From the NCBI GenBank assembly GCA_004519485.1, contig CP038120.1, positions 408,720-472,719 of the forward strand: a DNA stretch of 64,000 nucleotides, written 5' to 3'. Position 1 is the stretch's first letter; every line of letters begins with the position of its first letter. Below are positions 36,501 through 47,636 of this stretch, in pieces. Source of the DNA: Nannochloropsis oceanica (Eukaryota > Sar > Eustigmatophyceae > Eustigmatales > Monodopsidaceae). The position numbers and the translations under genes were made by a program. The notes under the pieces are model-generated. The model made no database searches. It saw nothing but the letters and a program-made list of their open reading frames with translations, and had not been told where the DNA came from.

Positions 36501-37607
36501 GAGGGAGGGAGGGTTTCCAACAGGGACAACCTCCGACGCATCTTCTTCCAATGTTTCTCCGCTTGGGCACCTCTGCTCCTCACCTCCACCACCACCAGCA
36601 TCTCCCCACCTCCATCTTCCTCCTTCTCCTCCTCCCCCACTCCCTCCTTCGTCCTCCTTCCTGTCCAGCTGTCTTGGGCGGAGGCTGCGCTTGCCGTTGG
36701 TCTCACTTTGGGTACAGATTCAATCAACGCTCCTTGGGAAGTCTACCGCACTCTCTCCCAACGCGCTGCCCATCTCCTCCTCCAGATAGCTCCTCCCTCC
36801 CTCATTCCTTCCTTCTTACATGTACAAAGGGAGGACCTAGCTGCCGCGTTCTTTTCTTCATGGACTCGCGTCCTCCTCCTTTTCTTCCCTTCTTCCTCTT
36901 TCTCATCCTCGTCCTCCTCCTCTTCCCTGAATGCCATCACAAGCAGCAATGGCAGAAACACCCTCTCATGTTCCTCCTCCCTTCTTTCTCCATTTTTCCC
37001 TCTCATTCTCGCCACCGCTGCCTCGTGTCTAAACCTGCAAGAACGCACCGGCGCCCGAGCCGTCCTCCTCTTCGTCCGCAAGGCCTTCCTCTTCCTCCCT
37101 TCGGCCTTTTTCCTTCCTCTTCCCATCATCACCCATCAAAAGGAAAGAATAGAGAGAGGGGAGGATGGACCTCAACAATGCCTTGGCCAGTCCCTCATTT
37201 TCGCTCTCCTTTCAGCAGTCTGTGGACACATGCCTTCCTGGGCGCTGGATGACCTCATCCTCACCCTTGTTGGATTCCTTTCCGCCTTCCCTCCACCTCC
37301 TTCTTCTTCACTTCCTTACCATCCCTCCTCCTCTTCCTCATCTATCACCATGCAGTGGATGGCATGGGCTATCGCTCTCCCGTATTTCCCGCGGGCTCAT
37401 GTCAGTGCCCAAGCGCGAAGTCTTTTCATCAACCAAATCGAGGAATGCATGAGGAAAAAGGACGTTAAAAAGTTCAAAGCGGCTGTGAAGGCCTTTTGTG
37501 GGGGCAAGAAAAAGGGGACGGCAGGCATGCCGCCCTCTAGGGGAAGGAAGGGAGGAAGGGAGAAAGAGGACCCGAAAGAAGAGGAACAGATTGACATGAG
37601 AATATGA
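33555..37607 (+). CDS. Importin-beta family receptor, transportin-3 / importin-13 like
   Basis: One uninterrupted frame of 1,350 residues. The N-terminus matches the importin-13/transportin-3 pattern: ANKWLEEFQ-like DKWLQHFQLAPEAWAV, FLAQTLVLKARRSW, and LIVTQLCLGLCAAAL. The rest is Leu-rich helical repeats as expected of a HEAT solenoid. Such receptors carry cargo (for example SR proteins) through nuclear pores under Ran control. It is longer than the usual 920-960 residues because of inserts: Ser and Pro runs, a Gln run near residue 881, and four GREGG segments (about 34.47, 35.91, 36.07 and 36.48 kb) plus PPSLP segments near 35.68 kb. Some of these could be unrecognised in-frame introns, since neither repeat contains stops. 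ATG at 33555 is first in frame. Confidence 0.75.
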   Translation: MATSPPVPHTLLELLQQLEGHLHALLSPQPAVNKGNGDSHDKWLQHFQLAPEAWAVCVEGFRLTLASHQHQSLQEQQQLHHQHHHHHRLSLFLAQTLVLKARRSWRDGGLADHQIQELAALPFQILALQPSLPQHYDLIVTQLCLGLCAAALTCPRITPESLFAHLMALASEAGKGEKEEEGSDTVCMLRLKVLELLPEEAQRRRTLSLPAERRSAILHNLCHGGLEGPAGYALAYLLSSSTSSTSSSSSSSSFQPSSSWSLPHSSLRAVGAWLELKTVSWNDILKPLVVPHLTEIVLRECQGRREGGKEGGLGASALDLLTIIVTAAPPEGPPSLLKEEEQQQCLRPGQQSVEVGMMLLPLLRSVWVSVEGEGLPALESSVGRAFLGLVVAVGKAGLLEMEDGEDEDDGEGGERETRKWGGGEGRRRRGGGGGRGGATAAAWPFPHAAGGEEVLPLQRDPMAILTPLLLTLEHAPLELVLLTFEFWNHLGCSSCTTSSSSSSGSSNSVGSNDTPSPPLASTTREDQTLSAPASLLLIQHHALRQALPRLLHRTAFPPSYPSFSLTAREALLEFREEARDVLRAWVLVPSSIPPSPPSSFTLTLLAHETVTHLEQLAEESYYNHQHQQQQQGEASVFPSFPPPWATAESLLHALTATPNTHPLPLLLPPPLLPRLLLALDSLPSHPALLRAAVFLLSSFADFLAALPPSLPPSLPSLALDLCLRSFSFSQASTETFPFLSKQDHAGAVALLKLTSLPPSLHPFLPSPADRLTLAYFSLRRQEEGGREGGREGCPLTPASIALVLEATAKVVLATRDPDKLEALVGPMWARIGEELCGREGGKEGGREGDVVTLELEAIEVVVLAARTLIVQGQKAKAPPPPQQQQQQQQQQQQQQVGVSPPSLPLLPSIASVVAESFVARGEGLTALLGLQSINSPSLPPSSLSSLCRRNKGNGWSTASLQLTTALFRLLQVELEGGREGGREGGRVSNRDNLRRIFFQCFSAWAPLLLTSTTTSISPPPSSSFSSSPTPSFVLLPVQLSWAEAALAVGLTLGTDSINAPWEVYRTLSQRAAHLLLQIAPPSLIPSFLHVQREDLAAAFFSSWTRVLLLFFPSSSFSSSSSSSSLNAITSSNGRNTLSCSSSLLSPFFPLILATAASCLNLQERTGARAVLLFVRKAFLFLPSAFFLPLPIITHQKERIERGEDGPQQCLGQSLIFALLSAVCGHMPSWALDDLILTLVGFLSAFPPPPSSSLPYHPSSSSSSITMQWMAWAIALPYFPRAHVSAQARSLFINQIEECMRKKDVKKFKAAVKAFCGGKKKGTAGMPPSRGRKGGREKEDPKEEEQIDMRI

Positions 37608-38275
37608 ATGAAAATTGTGACAGCTTTTATGTAAAGTATGGTAATCTTTGACTGTGTAGAAACAGGGATAGAGTACTCACAGAACATTATCGCAATAGTA
37701 AGACAAAAAGAAAAATAACAATAGTGTAATTGATTCAACCATAATTCTCGATGGGGCGGATGACACAGTTCGGAACATATCGAACTTTCCTACGATGGTC
37801 GAGGACAGACATGCGTAAAAGCCGTACATGCCGCGATATGGCTCACAAAATGTAGGCAAGCCTATGATAGTGTGCCACTTTGCATGAAACAGTGTCGTAC
37901 TGCTCCGGCACGCGGTATGAGTGGCCTTTCCCGAGGATTGGTCCCCCCCATTAGTAGTAAACCCGGTATCCGGTAACGGTTGGCGAACCGGCTTTTCGTA
38001 AGGATTAAAAAAAAGGAAAGCGCGGGAACTTTTGTGCTGCACCGATAGTAAAGAAGCAACAAGACCTTTGATGCACATCTGTTTAGGTAGTCTTCGATCC
38101 AGCCTCATACAAATATTACATGACACGGCAGATAGCACAATCCTGGACGTAGCTCAATCCATCCTGCTGTGCTTGTTTGCCTTCTATCTTCGCCAACTCA
38201 ACGCTTTTCCCGCCCTTCCTTCATTTCTCCTACCCTACACAGCCCCGTAATTCCAGCCATACGGACACAAAAAGC
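37608..38275. other. Intergenic
   Basis: About 670 bp between two plus-strand genes. AT-richer than the flanking coding DNA and free of GGGA/CCCT tracts. A minus-strand frame of 153 codons (37677-38138) has no recognisable domain and is not called. Confidence 0.5.
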
Positions 38276-40280
38276 ATGGAACTGCAGAATGCCAAGAGCA
38301 TCGAGGAGTTTGATGTGGGCCAGGTACTTTTTTCCCTTCCCGTTTTTCACTCTATCCAACTCCTCTTCTTCCTCCTCACCGATCTACTCACCTCCCCTCC
38401 CTTCTCCCTCTCCTCCCCACCACCATCAGATCATAGGCCGCGGAGGTTTTGGGTGCGTCTACCGCTCCCGACACAGGGCAACGGGTAAGGAGGTAGCTTT
38501 AAAGGTCCTGGACAAGGGATACATACACGCGAATGGCCTCACCCAACGTGTGGTGAGTGAGGTCGAACTCCACGTCCGTCTCCTTGCAGCTGCGGCTGCC
38601 GAGGGAGAGGCGACTCTGTCTACCAGCCCATCAACAACACCGACAGGAGCCAAGCGCCCATCTCAGCAGCAACACCAGCAACAGCACAAGCAATCTGCCG
38701 CCGCTGCTTCCCTGCATATCAGCACCACGAGCACTACCACCTCTCCTCCCCCTCCTCTGTCACCACAACACATCATCGGCCTCCTCGGCTGCTTCGAGGG
38801 CCCCCATGCCGTCTACCTCGTCCTGGAGCTTTCCCGTGGCGGCGACCTGTACAAGCACCTCAAGCGTCAAGGCGGCCGTCTCCCACTCATGGAAACCCGG
38901 CATATCATCAGACAAGTCCTAGCCTCAGTCGCGTTTTTACACCGACATCACGTATTGCATCGCGACATCAAACTATCCAACCTCCTCATCATGGACGCAG
39001 CTGCTCGCCCCCTCCAAATTAAACTGGCGGACTTCGGTTTGGCCATTGAGGAGAAGGAGGAGGAGGAGAGAGGGAGGGAGGAAGGGGGGGAGGATCAGGG
39101 ATACGGCATGTGCGGAACCCCTAACTATATTTCGCCGGAGGTGGCGGTGCTGGGACAAAGACACGGGCCCGCGGCAGACGTCTGGTCGGTGGGATGCTTA
39201 TTCTACACACTGTTGATGGGAAATGCCCCCTTTCCCTCCTCCTCCTCCTCTTCCTCTCCGTCATCTTTGTTGATGGAGAGGAGAGGAGGGAAGAGGAGGG
39301 ATGAAGTGCAGCGTCGCAGCGATAATGGTGGTTTTGGTGAGAGTGGGAGAGAAGGAGAAGGAGGAGGAAGAAGAGTGCCCGGAAGAGACAACTGCGCATT
39401 CCAAAACAACAATGAAGGCCCTCCAGGCGTGACTACGACTGCTGTTGCTGCTGCTGCTGCTGTTGGCGCCGTGGAGCAGCGAGGGTACAAGGAACCACCT
39501 CACCTGTCCCCCGAGGGAAGAGAGTTCCTGCGCCTCCTCCTCCAGCCCGATCCCTCTCACCGACCTTCAGCCCAAGCTCTATTGGCTCACCCTTTTCTCT
39601 CGGATCCAAGCGGGAGGGAAGTCCCTCTGCTCTCCCTCCTTCCCTCCCCTCCTGCCTCTGGAGGCTCTGCCTTCTTTCCCGCGGAGAAGGAGGAGGAGGT
39701 TGAGGAGGAGGAGCTTGAGGAGGAGGAAGAGGAAGAGACCATACTGACGAAGAGCTACAATTTAAGTCCACATACCTCCTCACACCCAACGAATTCTACG
39801 ATCGCCATCAACCCCTCCTCGCTCCCTCCATCCTCTCCTTCCTCCTTCTCCTGCTCCATGTCTGTTGCGACAGCTGAGCCCCGCTTTCCTCCTCCTCCTC
39901 CTCCTCCTCCTCGGCCACGGATCCGACGCACGCTCCTGACCTTCAAGAAAGGAGACCACAAAGAGAGAGAAAGTTCAACAGCAACAGCAGCAACAGCAGC
40001 AACAGCAGCAACAGCGGCAACAGCGGCAACAGCGGCAACAGCTGCGAAGAGAAGAGAAAAGGAGCGCAGGTGTGCACTCTTTCCACCTCCTCATCTTCCT
40101 GCTTCTTCGTCCTCCTCCTTCTCTTCAGCACCTCAAGTCATCATTCCTCCCTCTCGGCACTTCGGCGAAGAAGGAGGAAAGGAGGGAGAAGGGGACTGCC
40201 ACAGTGCCACTGCTGCTGGTGCTGCTCCTCCTCCCCCTCCTCATCATCGACTTCACCCGCGTCTCAGCCGCCAGGTCCGC

Positions 40281-40315
<35 letters not shown>

Positions 40316-41870
40316 CCGACAAAAGCTCCACGCCTCAATCGCCTCCATCTCCCAACAGTCCACTAGCCCCCCTCCCTTCTTTCCCCCTCCCACCTCCTCC
40401 TCCTCCCCCCCCTCCCCTTCCTCCCCACTCCTCCCTCTCAACACCGCCCACATTCCCGCCTCCCGCTTCCTCCTCCCCCTTCTTTACCACGAAGGCCTCC
40501 TGCACATCCACAAATCCGGAGACCTCTCCCTGCGGATGCTCGCCCGGCAGGAAGGGAGGGAGGGAGGGAGGGAGGGAAGGAGGGAGGGGTGGTCCATGAA
40601 AGTCTCAAGGAGAGGCTTGCGTGTCCGGATCCGTCATGGAGCACAAGAACGGGAGGGAGGGAGGGAGGGAGGGAAGGAGGACTGTTTCACGTTGGGGAGC
40701 CTGCCCGTGTGTTACCATGCTGCTTACAGGTACGTTTGCCGGCTGGTGGAGGGGATGCGGGCGCTCACTCCTCAAGTGACCCTCTTCCTACTCGAGGAGG
40801 AAGGCAGGAAGCAGGGAGGAGGAGGAGTGCTGGCTAAGTGCATGCTGATGGCCAATGGGCCGTTACCGGATTTCAAAGTGAGATGGGCGGATGGGGCGGT
40901 TTTAACGTATAAGCTCAGGACGGGGGCCCTGGCCCTCACCTTAGGGGAGTCCGTCCCTCTGGCCCTTCCTCCCTTCCCTCCTCGCAAGCATGAGTGGAAC
41001 GTGGAGGGAGGAGGCTCGTGCTGGGTGTTGCAGGGAGGGAGGGAGGGAGGGAGGGAGGGAGGGAGGGTGAGGGCGTACCTGAGCCAGGCTCAGGGGGCCA
41101 TGAGACGTTGCTTGGAAATTGGGGAGAGGTGGGAGAAAGGGAGGGAGGGAGGGAAGGGGGGGAAGGGTCGAAGGATCATGTATGAATCAGTAGCGGCAGC
41201 AGCGGAGGAGGCAGCGGCCGAGGCCAGGCGATGGAGAGAAAGATTTTCGTTGTCGTTGTGTGGGAGGGGGGGGAGGGAGGGAGGCAGGAAGGGAGGGAAG
41301 GCCGAGGAAAAAAGGGTGACGATGAATGGCATCAGCAGCCGCAGTCGAAATGATGCTGGTGCTGCGAGGAAGGATAAAACCGATAGGGAAAGCAACAGCG
41401 ACAACGTGAGCATCCACGCCCCCTTCTCTCTCCTCAAGACCAGGCCCATCCTTAACGCCCATAGCAGTGGCACTGGCGCCACAACCAGCAGCGGCAACAA
41501 CACTACCACCACCAGCAGCACCAGCAGCAGCACCACCACCACCACCACCAGCAGCAGCAGCAGCAGCGATAACGCTAGTACCAAAGACGAGGACGGGCAC
41601 AACAGTGCTCTCATTAAGCATCTCCCAGGCGTAGGTCAGGCGATCCGGACGAGGGAGGGGGCAGTGGAAGTCCGTTTTGTGGAAGACGGGAGTCTCCTGA
41701 CCATGAGTGCTGACGGGACATCAGTGAGGTATTGTCGGGAGGGAGAGGGAGGAAGGGAGGGACAGAGCTTTGCTCTCCTTCCTTCTCAAAGAGGGGAAAG
41801 AATGAAGGGAAAAATGCCGAGGGAAGTACGGGAGAAGCTCCGGATCGTGCTGACACGCTTCTTGGCGTAA
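38276..41870 (+). CDS. PLK4-like serine/threonine kinase with C-terminal polo box
   Basis: Two exons (38276-38323, 38430-41870) give 1,162 residues. SIEEFDVGQ then IIGRGGFGCVYRS (Gly loop), EVALKVLDK (Lys), HRDIKLSNLL (about 193), ADFGLAI, MCGTPNYISPE activation segment and DVWSVGCLFYTLL are all intact; the domain ends near 405 after HPFLSD. Order and wording match PLK4 (SAK), including SIE-F-VG before the Gly loop and CGTPNYISPE. The last 80 residues (GAVEVRFVEDGSLLTMSADG, then LRIVLTRFL) resemble polo box 3. The region around 695-860 (HEGLLHIHKSGDLSLRM; VRWADGAVLTYKL) may be the cryptic polo boxes. PLK4 controls centriole duplication in animals. Low-complexity inserts (Ser, Gln, TAA repeats, GREGG) swell the linker. 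Confidence 0.85.
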
Positions 41871-43455
41871 AGGGCGGGGGAATGAGGTTTGGCAGGTGTA
41901 GATAGGAGGGCGTAGAAAGACGTAAAAAGCAGGGACATTCAAGAAGGACGAGGAGGCGGAATAGGAATAGGAATGGGAAGAAGCAGTGACGTTGTGGAGT
42001 GCATGTGAAAAAAGCGAATAAGAAACCGGAAGGACGGTCGCGAGAGACGACTGGAAGCCGCCCGTGGAGCTTAAGATAGAGCAGTGGCAGAATTAAAGAA
42101 AGGGCAAATAATTGACAGAAGCACAGAGGATGGATCTCAGGGCGTTGATACCTCTCGTTTTTCTGATTTTTTTTCTTTTTTTCTTCCTTTCTCCATCTTC
42201 TCTTTCTTGGGTGCGTCATGGCCTTACTATTGAGAGTTTCGATGAGACAGCGAGCGACCAGCATCCATTTGCCCCCGTGTGACAGACCGTCTTCCACCTT
42301 CTTGTCTCTGTGGGTGAAAAATGATCGGACCAACGGGTGGCAGTTGGCATGAACAAGTCGATTCATAGATATACTGAATTGCCTTATGGAATAAGAAATT
42401 TAAAAAAGGGAGTAGGGGAAAATATGAATATGCATGCGCCCTAAGTCTATTAATCTTGTTTAATGTATACCCACGGGGTTTTCAGACTAGCCCTCCTCTC
42501 CTCCCAACGCATTGCTGCGTGAGAGAAGGAGAAAAGACAAGCCGTCGCGACGCCTTGCAAAGGCCAAATATCATCATCGGGCGATTCTCATTTGCCTGTC
42601 CATTATCCCTTCCATCCTTCCAAAAATGAAGCAGGCTTACCTGGTTTTCTCATTAGTAATTGGAACGACCATTGCTGGCAGCGCTGCACTCTCGTTGCGA
42701 TCGACACCTGCTTACTGCGCCTTGCCTTCCGCTTGACACCACGAGGCCTTAATTTTCCTTGTACGAAGAGAATGATGTCACGAGCGTAGGAGTAAGAGGG
42801 ACGTGCATGGAAAAGCAGAACGCAAACTAGAGGATAGGAAGCCAAAAGATAAGATATGAATGTCTGAAGCATTAATGACGCCGCCAAGGTATGGAGTTCC
42901 GAAAGGAGAGCCTCAGGCTGCGTAAAGTGATATCTTCATTCAATCTTGGCGTGCAATGGAAGACGAATCGATCCATGGTGAAAAAGGACGAATGACTAAT
43001 GAGTGCATGCCGTTGGTGGGGGGTGAGGAGGCTGATGTGATGAGAGTTGCTCACCTTGCGTAGGATGCCAAAGGCCTTGATTGACTTGTGCTGCTGCAGG
43101 AAGTGCTGCTACTTCTCGTCGACGTCATGGTCAATGGCGGCAAGCCTTGCTTGTGCTGGCAGCTTGTTGGTGGAGCTGCCCCTGGTCTCTGGTTTAACGG
43201 GTGCATTCAGGGTGCGGAATTGGAGAACTCGCCCTTCGCTCGCTTAAATGGCATTTTCTGCGCACGCGCACCCGTTCCCCTCTCACCCCAATGGGCGCCA
43301 TACAGCTCGGTGCAAGCCCTGAAAATGATGCCTTGCCCTATTGCTGCTTTCCAAGCGGATCTGGTATATGGATATTGTCTACGAGATTGCCTCGTTCTCA
43401 CCCTACCATTCCAACCACCCCCTCGTGGTCTCCCATTTCCCAAACAAAGCACCAG
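41871..43455. other. Intergenic, possible small genes
   Basis: 1.6 kb between kinase and kinesin. A 36-codon frame from ATG 42626 or nearby (MKQAYLVFSLVIGTTIAGSA) looks like a signal peptide but stops soon after. On the minus strand around 43.12-43.25 kb an open frame without ATG ends in AIDHDVDEK; it could be a last exon but has no recognised partner. Neither is strong enough to call. The frame of the kinesin gene also stays open upstream to 43201. Confidence 0.35.
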
Positions 43456-46400
43456 ATGGAGGATGGCAACAGCAGCATGACGATGATGGATGTGGTCGAC
43501 GCCAGCATACAACCACGGGACAGCCGCAACCAATCCTTGGCCACGGACCTCGTCCCTGGGGCCGTCCCCCGCGACGATGACGAAGAGGAGCCCACCCCCG
43601 TCAAACGCTTGGATGCAGCCTTCGAAGTCGTTACGAAGCAAAACCCTCTAGACGATGCCCCAGCATTGCAGGTAGCGTTACGTGTCCGGCCTTTGCTGCC
43701 TGGGTTGGCCGAAAAGTCGTGCATGCAGATTATTTCGGACCGGAAGGTGCATACCACCACCCCGCCAAGCTCAGGTGAGACAAGCGAGGAAAGGAGGAAT
43801 GGCGGGTCGAAAAGAGAGGAATCGATTGGAAACATTCATAACGAAGAAAAGGCGTCCAGACTTTCATTAATTGACTTGTTGACCCTCTTTAACCCCCTCC
43901 TGTCTCGCCCACAGTTTATTTCAAGATCACAGGGGGTCAAGTCAAGGAGTTCACCTTCCACAAGGTTTTCGGGCCGGAGAGCAGTCAGGAGGCACTCTAC
44001 ATCCAGACGACTCAGCCTCTGGTGGATGCATTGTGGTTGGGGAAGAGCGGGCTGCTGTTTGCATACGGTGTCACAAATGCAGGTAGGATATACACCCCTC
44101 CCTCTCTCCCTCCCTCCCTCCCTCCCTCGCTGCATGTCCAAGGCGTCCTTGTGCTCTCTGCGTATTCGCGTCCATTCAATGCACTGATCTCCAGTGTAGA
44201 GAGATGCCACCCTAGCGTCAATGCCTCTCTCATCAACGTGACCCCTACATCTCAACCATAGGGAAAACACACACCATCATGGGGAAGGAGGGAGAGAAGG
44301 AGGCAGGGGTCTTGCCGCGGGCGTTGAAAGATTTGTTTGCCCGAGTGGAGAGGGAAGAAGAGGGGAGGAGGATGGTTTTGGAGGAGGGGACGAAGGGTGG
44401 TGGTGGTGGAGGAGGGGCAGGGGAGGCGACGCCGACGCCGATGTGTTCGGTTGTGTGTTCCTACCTGGAAGTCTATAATGACCAAGTCTATGATTTGTTG
44501 GCGGGTGAGGAGCACGGGGAGGGAGGGAGTGAGACGGAGAGATGTTGGTTGTCTCGGTCTTCGTTGCGTGTCTTTTATGCTTATCTCTCTCTCCCTCTCC
44601 CCCCCCCCCTTCCTCCCTCCCTCCCTCCTTCCCTCCCTTCTTGCAGAGGATCCCGTGGGCGCTGGCAGCAAGCGGCCGGCACTCAAGCCGGCAGATAGAG
44701 GAGGAAAGGTCGAGGTGAAGGGCTTGTCCAAGCACACCATCAGAGATGTGACCTCGGGGGTAAGGAAGGAGGGAGGGAGGGAGGGAGGGAGGGAGGGAGG
44801 GAGGGAGGGAGGGAGGGGGTAGTGCGAAGGTAGATGGGAGTGGACCGCTGACCCTCTTTTCCTCCCCACTCCCCCCCCTCCTTCACACCCTCTAGCTCGC
44901 CCTGGTAAGGCAAGGCGCACAAAACCGTCGCATTGCGGCCACACGGCTCAACCTGGACTCCTCCCGCAGTCATTCCGTGTTCACCGTCGAGCTGCTGAGG
45001 GAGGGCGGGAGGGAGGGCGGGAGGGAGGGCGGGCAAGGACGGGAGGGAGGGACGTTGTGGATCGTTGATTTGGCCGGGTCGGAGAGAGGAGGTAGGACAG
45101 GGCACTGGGTAGACAGAAAGCTGCAGCGGGAAACGAGTGGGATAAACACGTCGTTAATGAAGCTCTGGCGGTGCCTGGACTCGCTCCGACGGAATCAGGC
45201 GGCTGCCACTGCTGCTGCTGCTGCTGCTGCAGCTGCTGCTGCGACGACTGCGTCCTCCTCGTCGTCCTCGGTGGTGCCGTACCGAGAGAGCAGGCTGACG
45301 CACTTGTTCATGAACCATTTGTCGGGGTCAAAGGTAGGGAGGACGGTGATGCTGTTGTGCGTCAACCCCAGCGAGCGGGATTACGACGAGACCATGCACG
45401 TCCTAGGGCAGGGGGCAGGGGTGCAGGAGGTCCGGGTAGTGAGGGATGGGGGGAGGGAGAGGCGGGCGGCCTTGCTCCTGGGAGGGGTGAGGGGGTGGGG
45501 GCCAGACGGGAGGAGGAAGGGGGGGAGGGAAGGAGGGGGGGGGGGGGAGGATATGATGGGAGGCGGCTGGTGAAGAGGAGAAAATCGGTGGGACTGGTGG
45601 GAGGAAGGGAGGGAGGGAGGAAGGAGGGCGGATTGAGCGCCTTTGGAGAGAGTGCTGCTGTTGCTGCTGCTGTTGGATCTGCGGTGGCTGGTGCCAAAAA
45701 GGAGAAGGGGAAGCAACTGGTTGATTTGCATGACAGAAAGGAGGAGAAGGGAGAGGAGGAGGAGGAGGAAGAGGACGAGGAAGAGGAAGAGGAGACGATG
45801 TCAGGAGTGGAGTCGGATGGGGCTATTGCGACCAAGACCGGCCGTCGCTCTCTGGCTGTGCGGGAGGAGATTCAGGAGTTGTTGGAGGAAAACCGAGCGC
45901 TGAGGGACACGATCGAAGCGCTCAAGGAGGCGTTGGCCCGGGCCGAGACGGAGATAAGGGAGGAGGTGGCGGGGGAGATGGCCTCGAGGATGGAGAAGCT
46001 AGAGGGGGAGTTGAGAAGGAGGAGAAGGAGGGAGGGGTTTGAGGAGGAGGAGGAGGACGGCGGGGGGAAGGGGGGAGGGAGGGCGGCAGAGAGGATACAC
46101 GTGGCGAGGCTGGAGGGGTGCGTGAGGGCATTGGAGAGGGAGAAGGAGGAAGGGGAGGAGGAGGTCAAGCGGCTGAGGGAGAGATATGAGGATGATATTC
46201 AGGAGCTCAAGACGAAGATACGGAAGATGGAGGAGGGGGAGGGAGGAGTGAGGGAGGAGCTGATGAAGTCGCAGGCGGAAGTAGCCGTGTGGAGGGTCAG
46301 GGCTGAGAAGGCAGAGGGGGGAGGGAATGGAGGAGGAGTGAAGGAGGGGAAAAAAGAGGAGTCGACGGTAGCCTCGGCACCCACACGGGCGACACGAGAA

Positions 46401-46925
46401 GGAGGGGGAGGGAGTGGGGGAAGGAGGAACAAGCGATCCAAGGGCGAGGGCGTTGAACACGGAGGGAAGGACGATGGTTTCGAAGACTTGATCGAGGAGA
46501 AGGAGAACGGACGGACGTCACACAACTCCCTCCAACCCGCACCGGAGAAAGAGGAAGGAGAGAGCATGGAGGTCGTGGGGGGAACGAGGGAAGAACAGCG
46601 GGAAGAACAGCGGGAAGAGGAGGAGGTGGAGGAGGTAGAGGACGAGGAGGAGGAGGAGGAGGAGGAGAAGCCCACATCGAAGCAGGATAGAAAGGTGAAG
46701 ATCCAAGAGCGGATTCGAAGGCAAATTAAGAACACGACGACGAAGAATGGAACGGCCAGGCCCAAGGCAAAAAAAGCTGCTGCTGCTGCTGCGGCGGCGG
46801 CGGCGGTAGCAGCGGCGGGAGGAGATGTGGGGGAGGAGGGAGGGGAGGAGAGGGGACCGGTTGATGGGGGTGCCAGGAAAGAGGGGAAGACGCCGGTAGC
46901 CCGGAGATTGCGTAGCAGACCATGA
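43456..46925 (+). CDS. Kinesin motor protein, kinesin-6 (KIF20)-like
   Basis: Exons 43456-43774, 43915-44082, 44262-44504, 44647-44759 and 44896 onward join in phase. The motor domain reads VALRVRPLLPG, AYGVTNAGKTHTIMG (P-loop, formed by splicing), SYLEVYNDQVYDLLA, NLDSSRSHSVFTVEL (switch I), LWIVDLAGSERGG (switch II), SGINTSLMKLWRCLDSLR, VPYRESRLTHLF and NPSERDYDETMHVLG. GVTNAGKT and the long spacers favour kinesin-6, the cytokinesis/midzone group. The tail is a Glu/Lys-rich coiled coil (EIQELLEENRALRDTIEALK and on) ending in a basic stretch at 46925. The tail is in a different frame from the motor end. The shift falls between 45420 and 45600, where a long G run lies, so an intron or a sequence error is needed. 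An AATAAA occurs at 47136-47141. Confidence 0.87.
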
Positions 46926-47636
46926 TAGGGGAAGAAGAATGGAGGGAGGGAGAGAGGGAGGAGGGAATGGAGGAAGGGAGGGAGGGAGGGAGGGAGGGAG
47001 GGAAGGAGGGACTGACTGAGTTCGAGGGTGAGTAGTGAAAGACAGCAGAGTGTTTGATGACAAAGTGTGGATGTCAATGAGTTGCAAGTGGTTGTATGTA
47101 TAAGAGTGAATGGATTGATGAGAGAGGCAGCAAGGAATAAAGGGGGGATAGAGGCAAAAGAACGCACACGCCGTCTTCCTTTATGACAGAAAAGAGGCTT
47201 TCGCAAAATCTGACTTAAAGTATAAAGCACTTAGTACGCAAAGAGGAGGAAGGAAAAGAGGAGTAAAGTGGCTGCCAGCGATTCAGGCATGTGCCCTGCG
47301 TCTTCTCCGGCATGCCATTCTCTCGACAGATACATCCATGGGACTAGTACCCTGGATGGTTGCGTCGGGCACCTTACGCCAAACGCTGCATTCAAATACG
47401 TCGCAAGCCATTAAACGAGGCAGGCGGGATCGATTTCTTTTTTTGTTAATATACTATCCATTCGTTTGTCAATCTCCATCTTTTAAGATACATACAGTGA
47501 TGGGTTTGTCGTTCATGGATTTGAACACATGTCAGAGTAGGCCCTCTTTCCTCCCTCCCACATTATCTCCCTACCTCCCACCCCTTCACCTTTTCGACTG
47601 AAAACAAAACAAATTCTTAGGCTTTAGATACACGTA
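46926..47636. other. Convergent intergenic spacer
   Basis: About 710 bp between kinesin and dipeptidase E 3' ends. AATAAA at 47136-47141 may serve the kinesin transcript, preceded by a GGGA tract at 46975-47005 in its 3' UTR. A small frame at 47338-47601 has no recognised motif. Confidence 0.5.

Noticed and set aside
41614-42366. 250-codon minus-strand frame after the kinase gene
   Set aside because: Antisense to the kinase 3' end and UTR, Lys/Ser/Pro-rich without motif or splice support.
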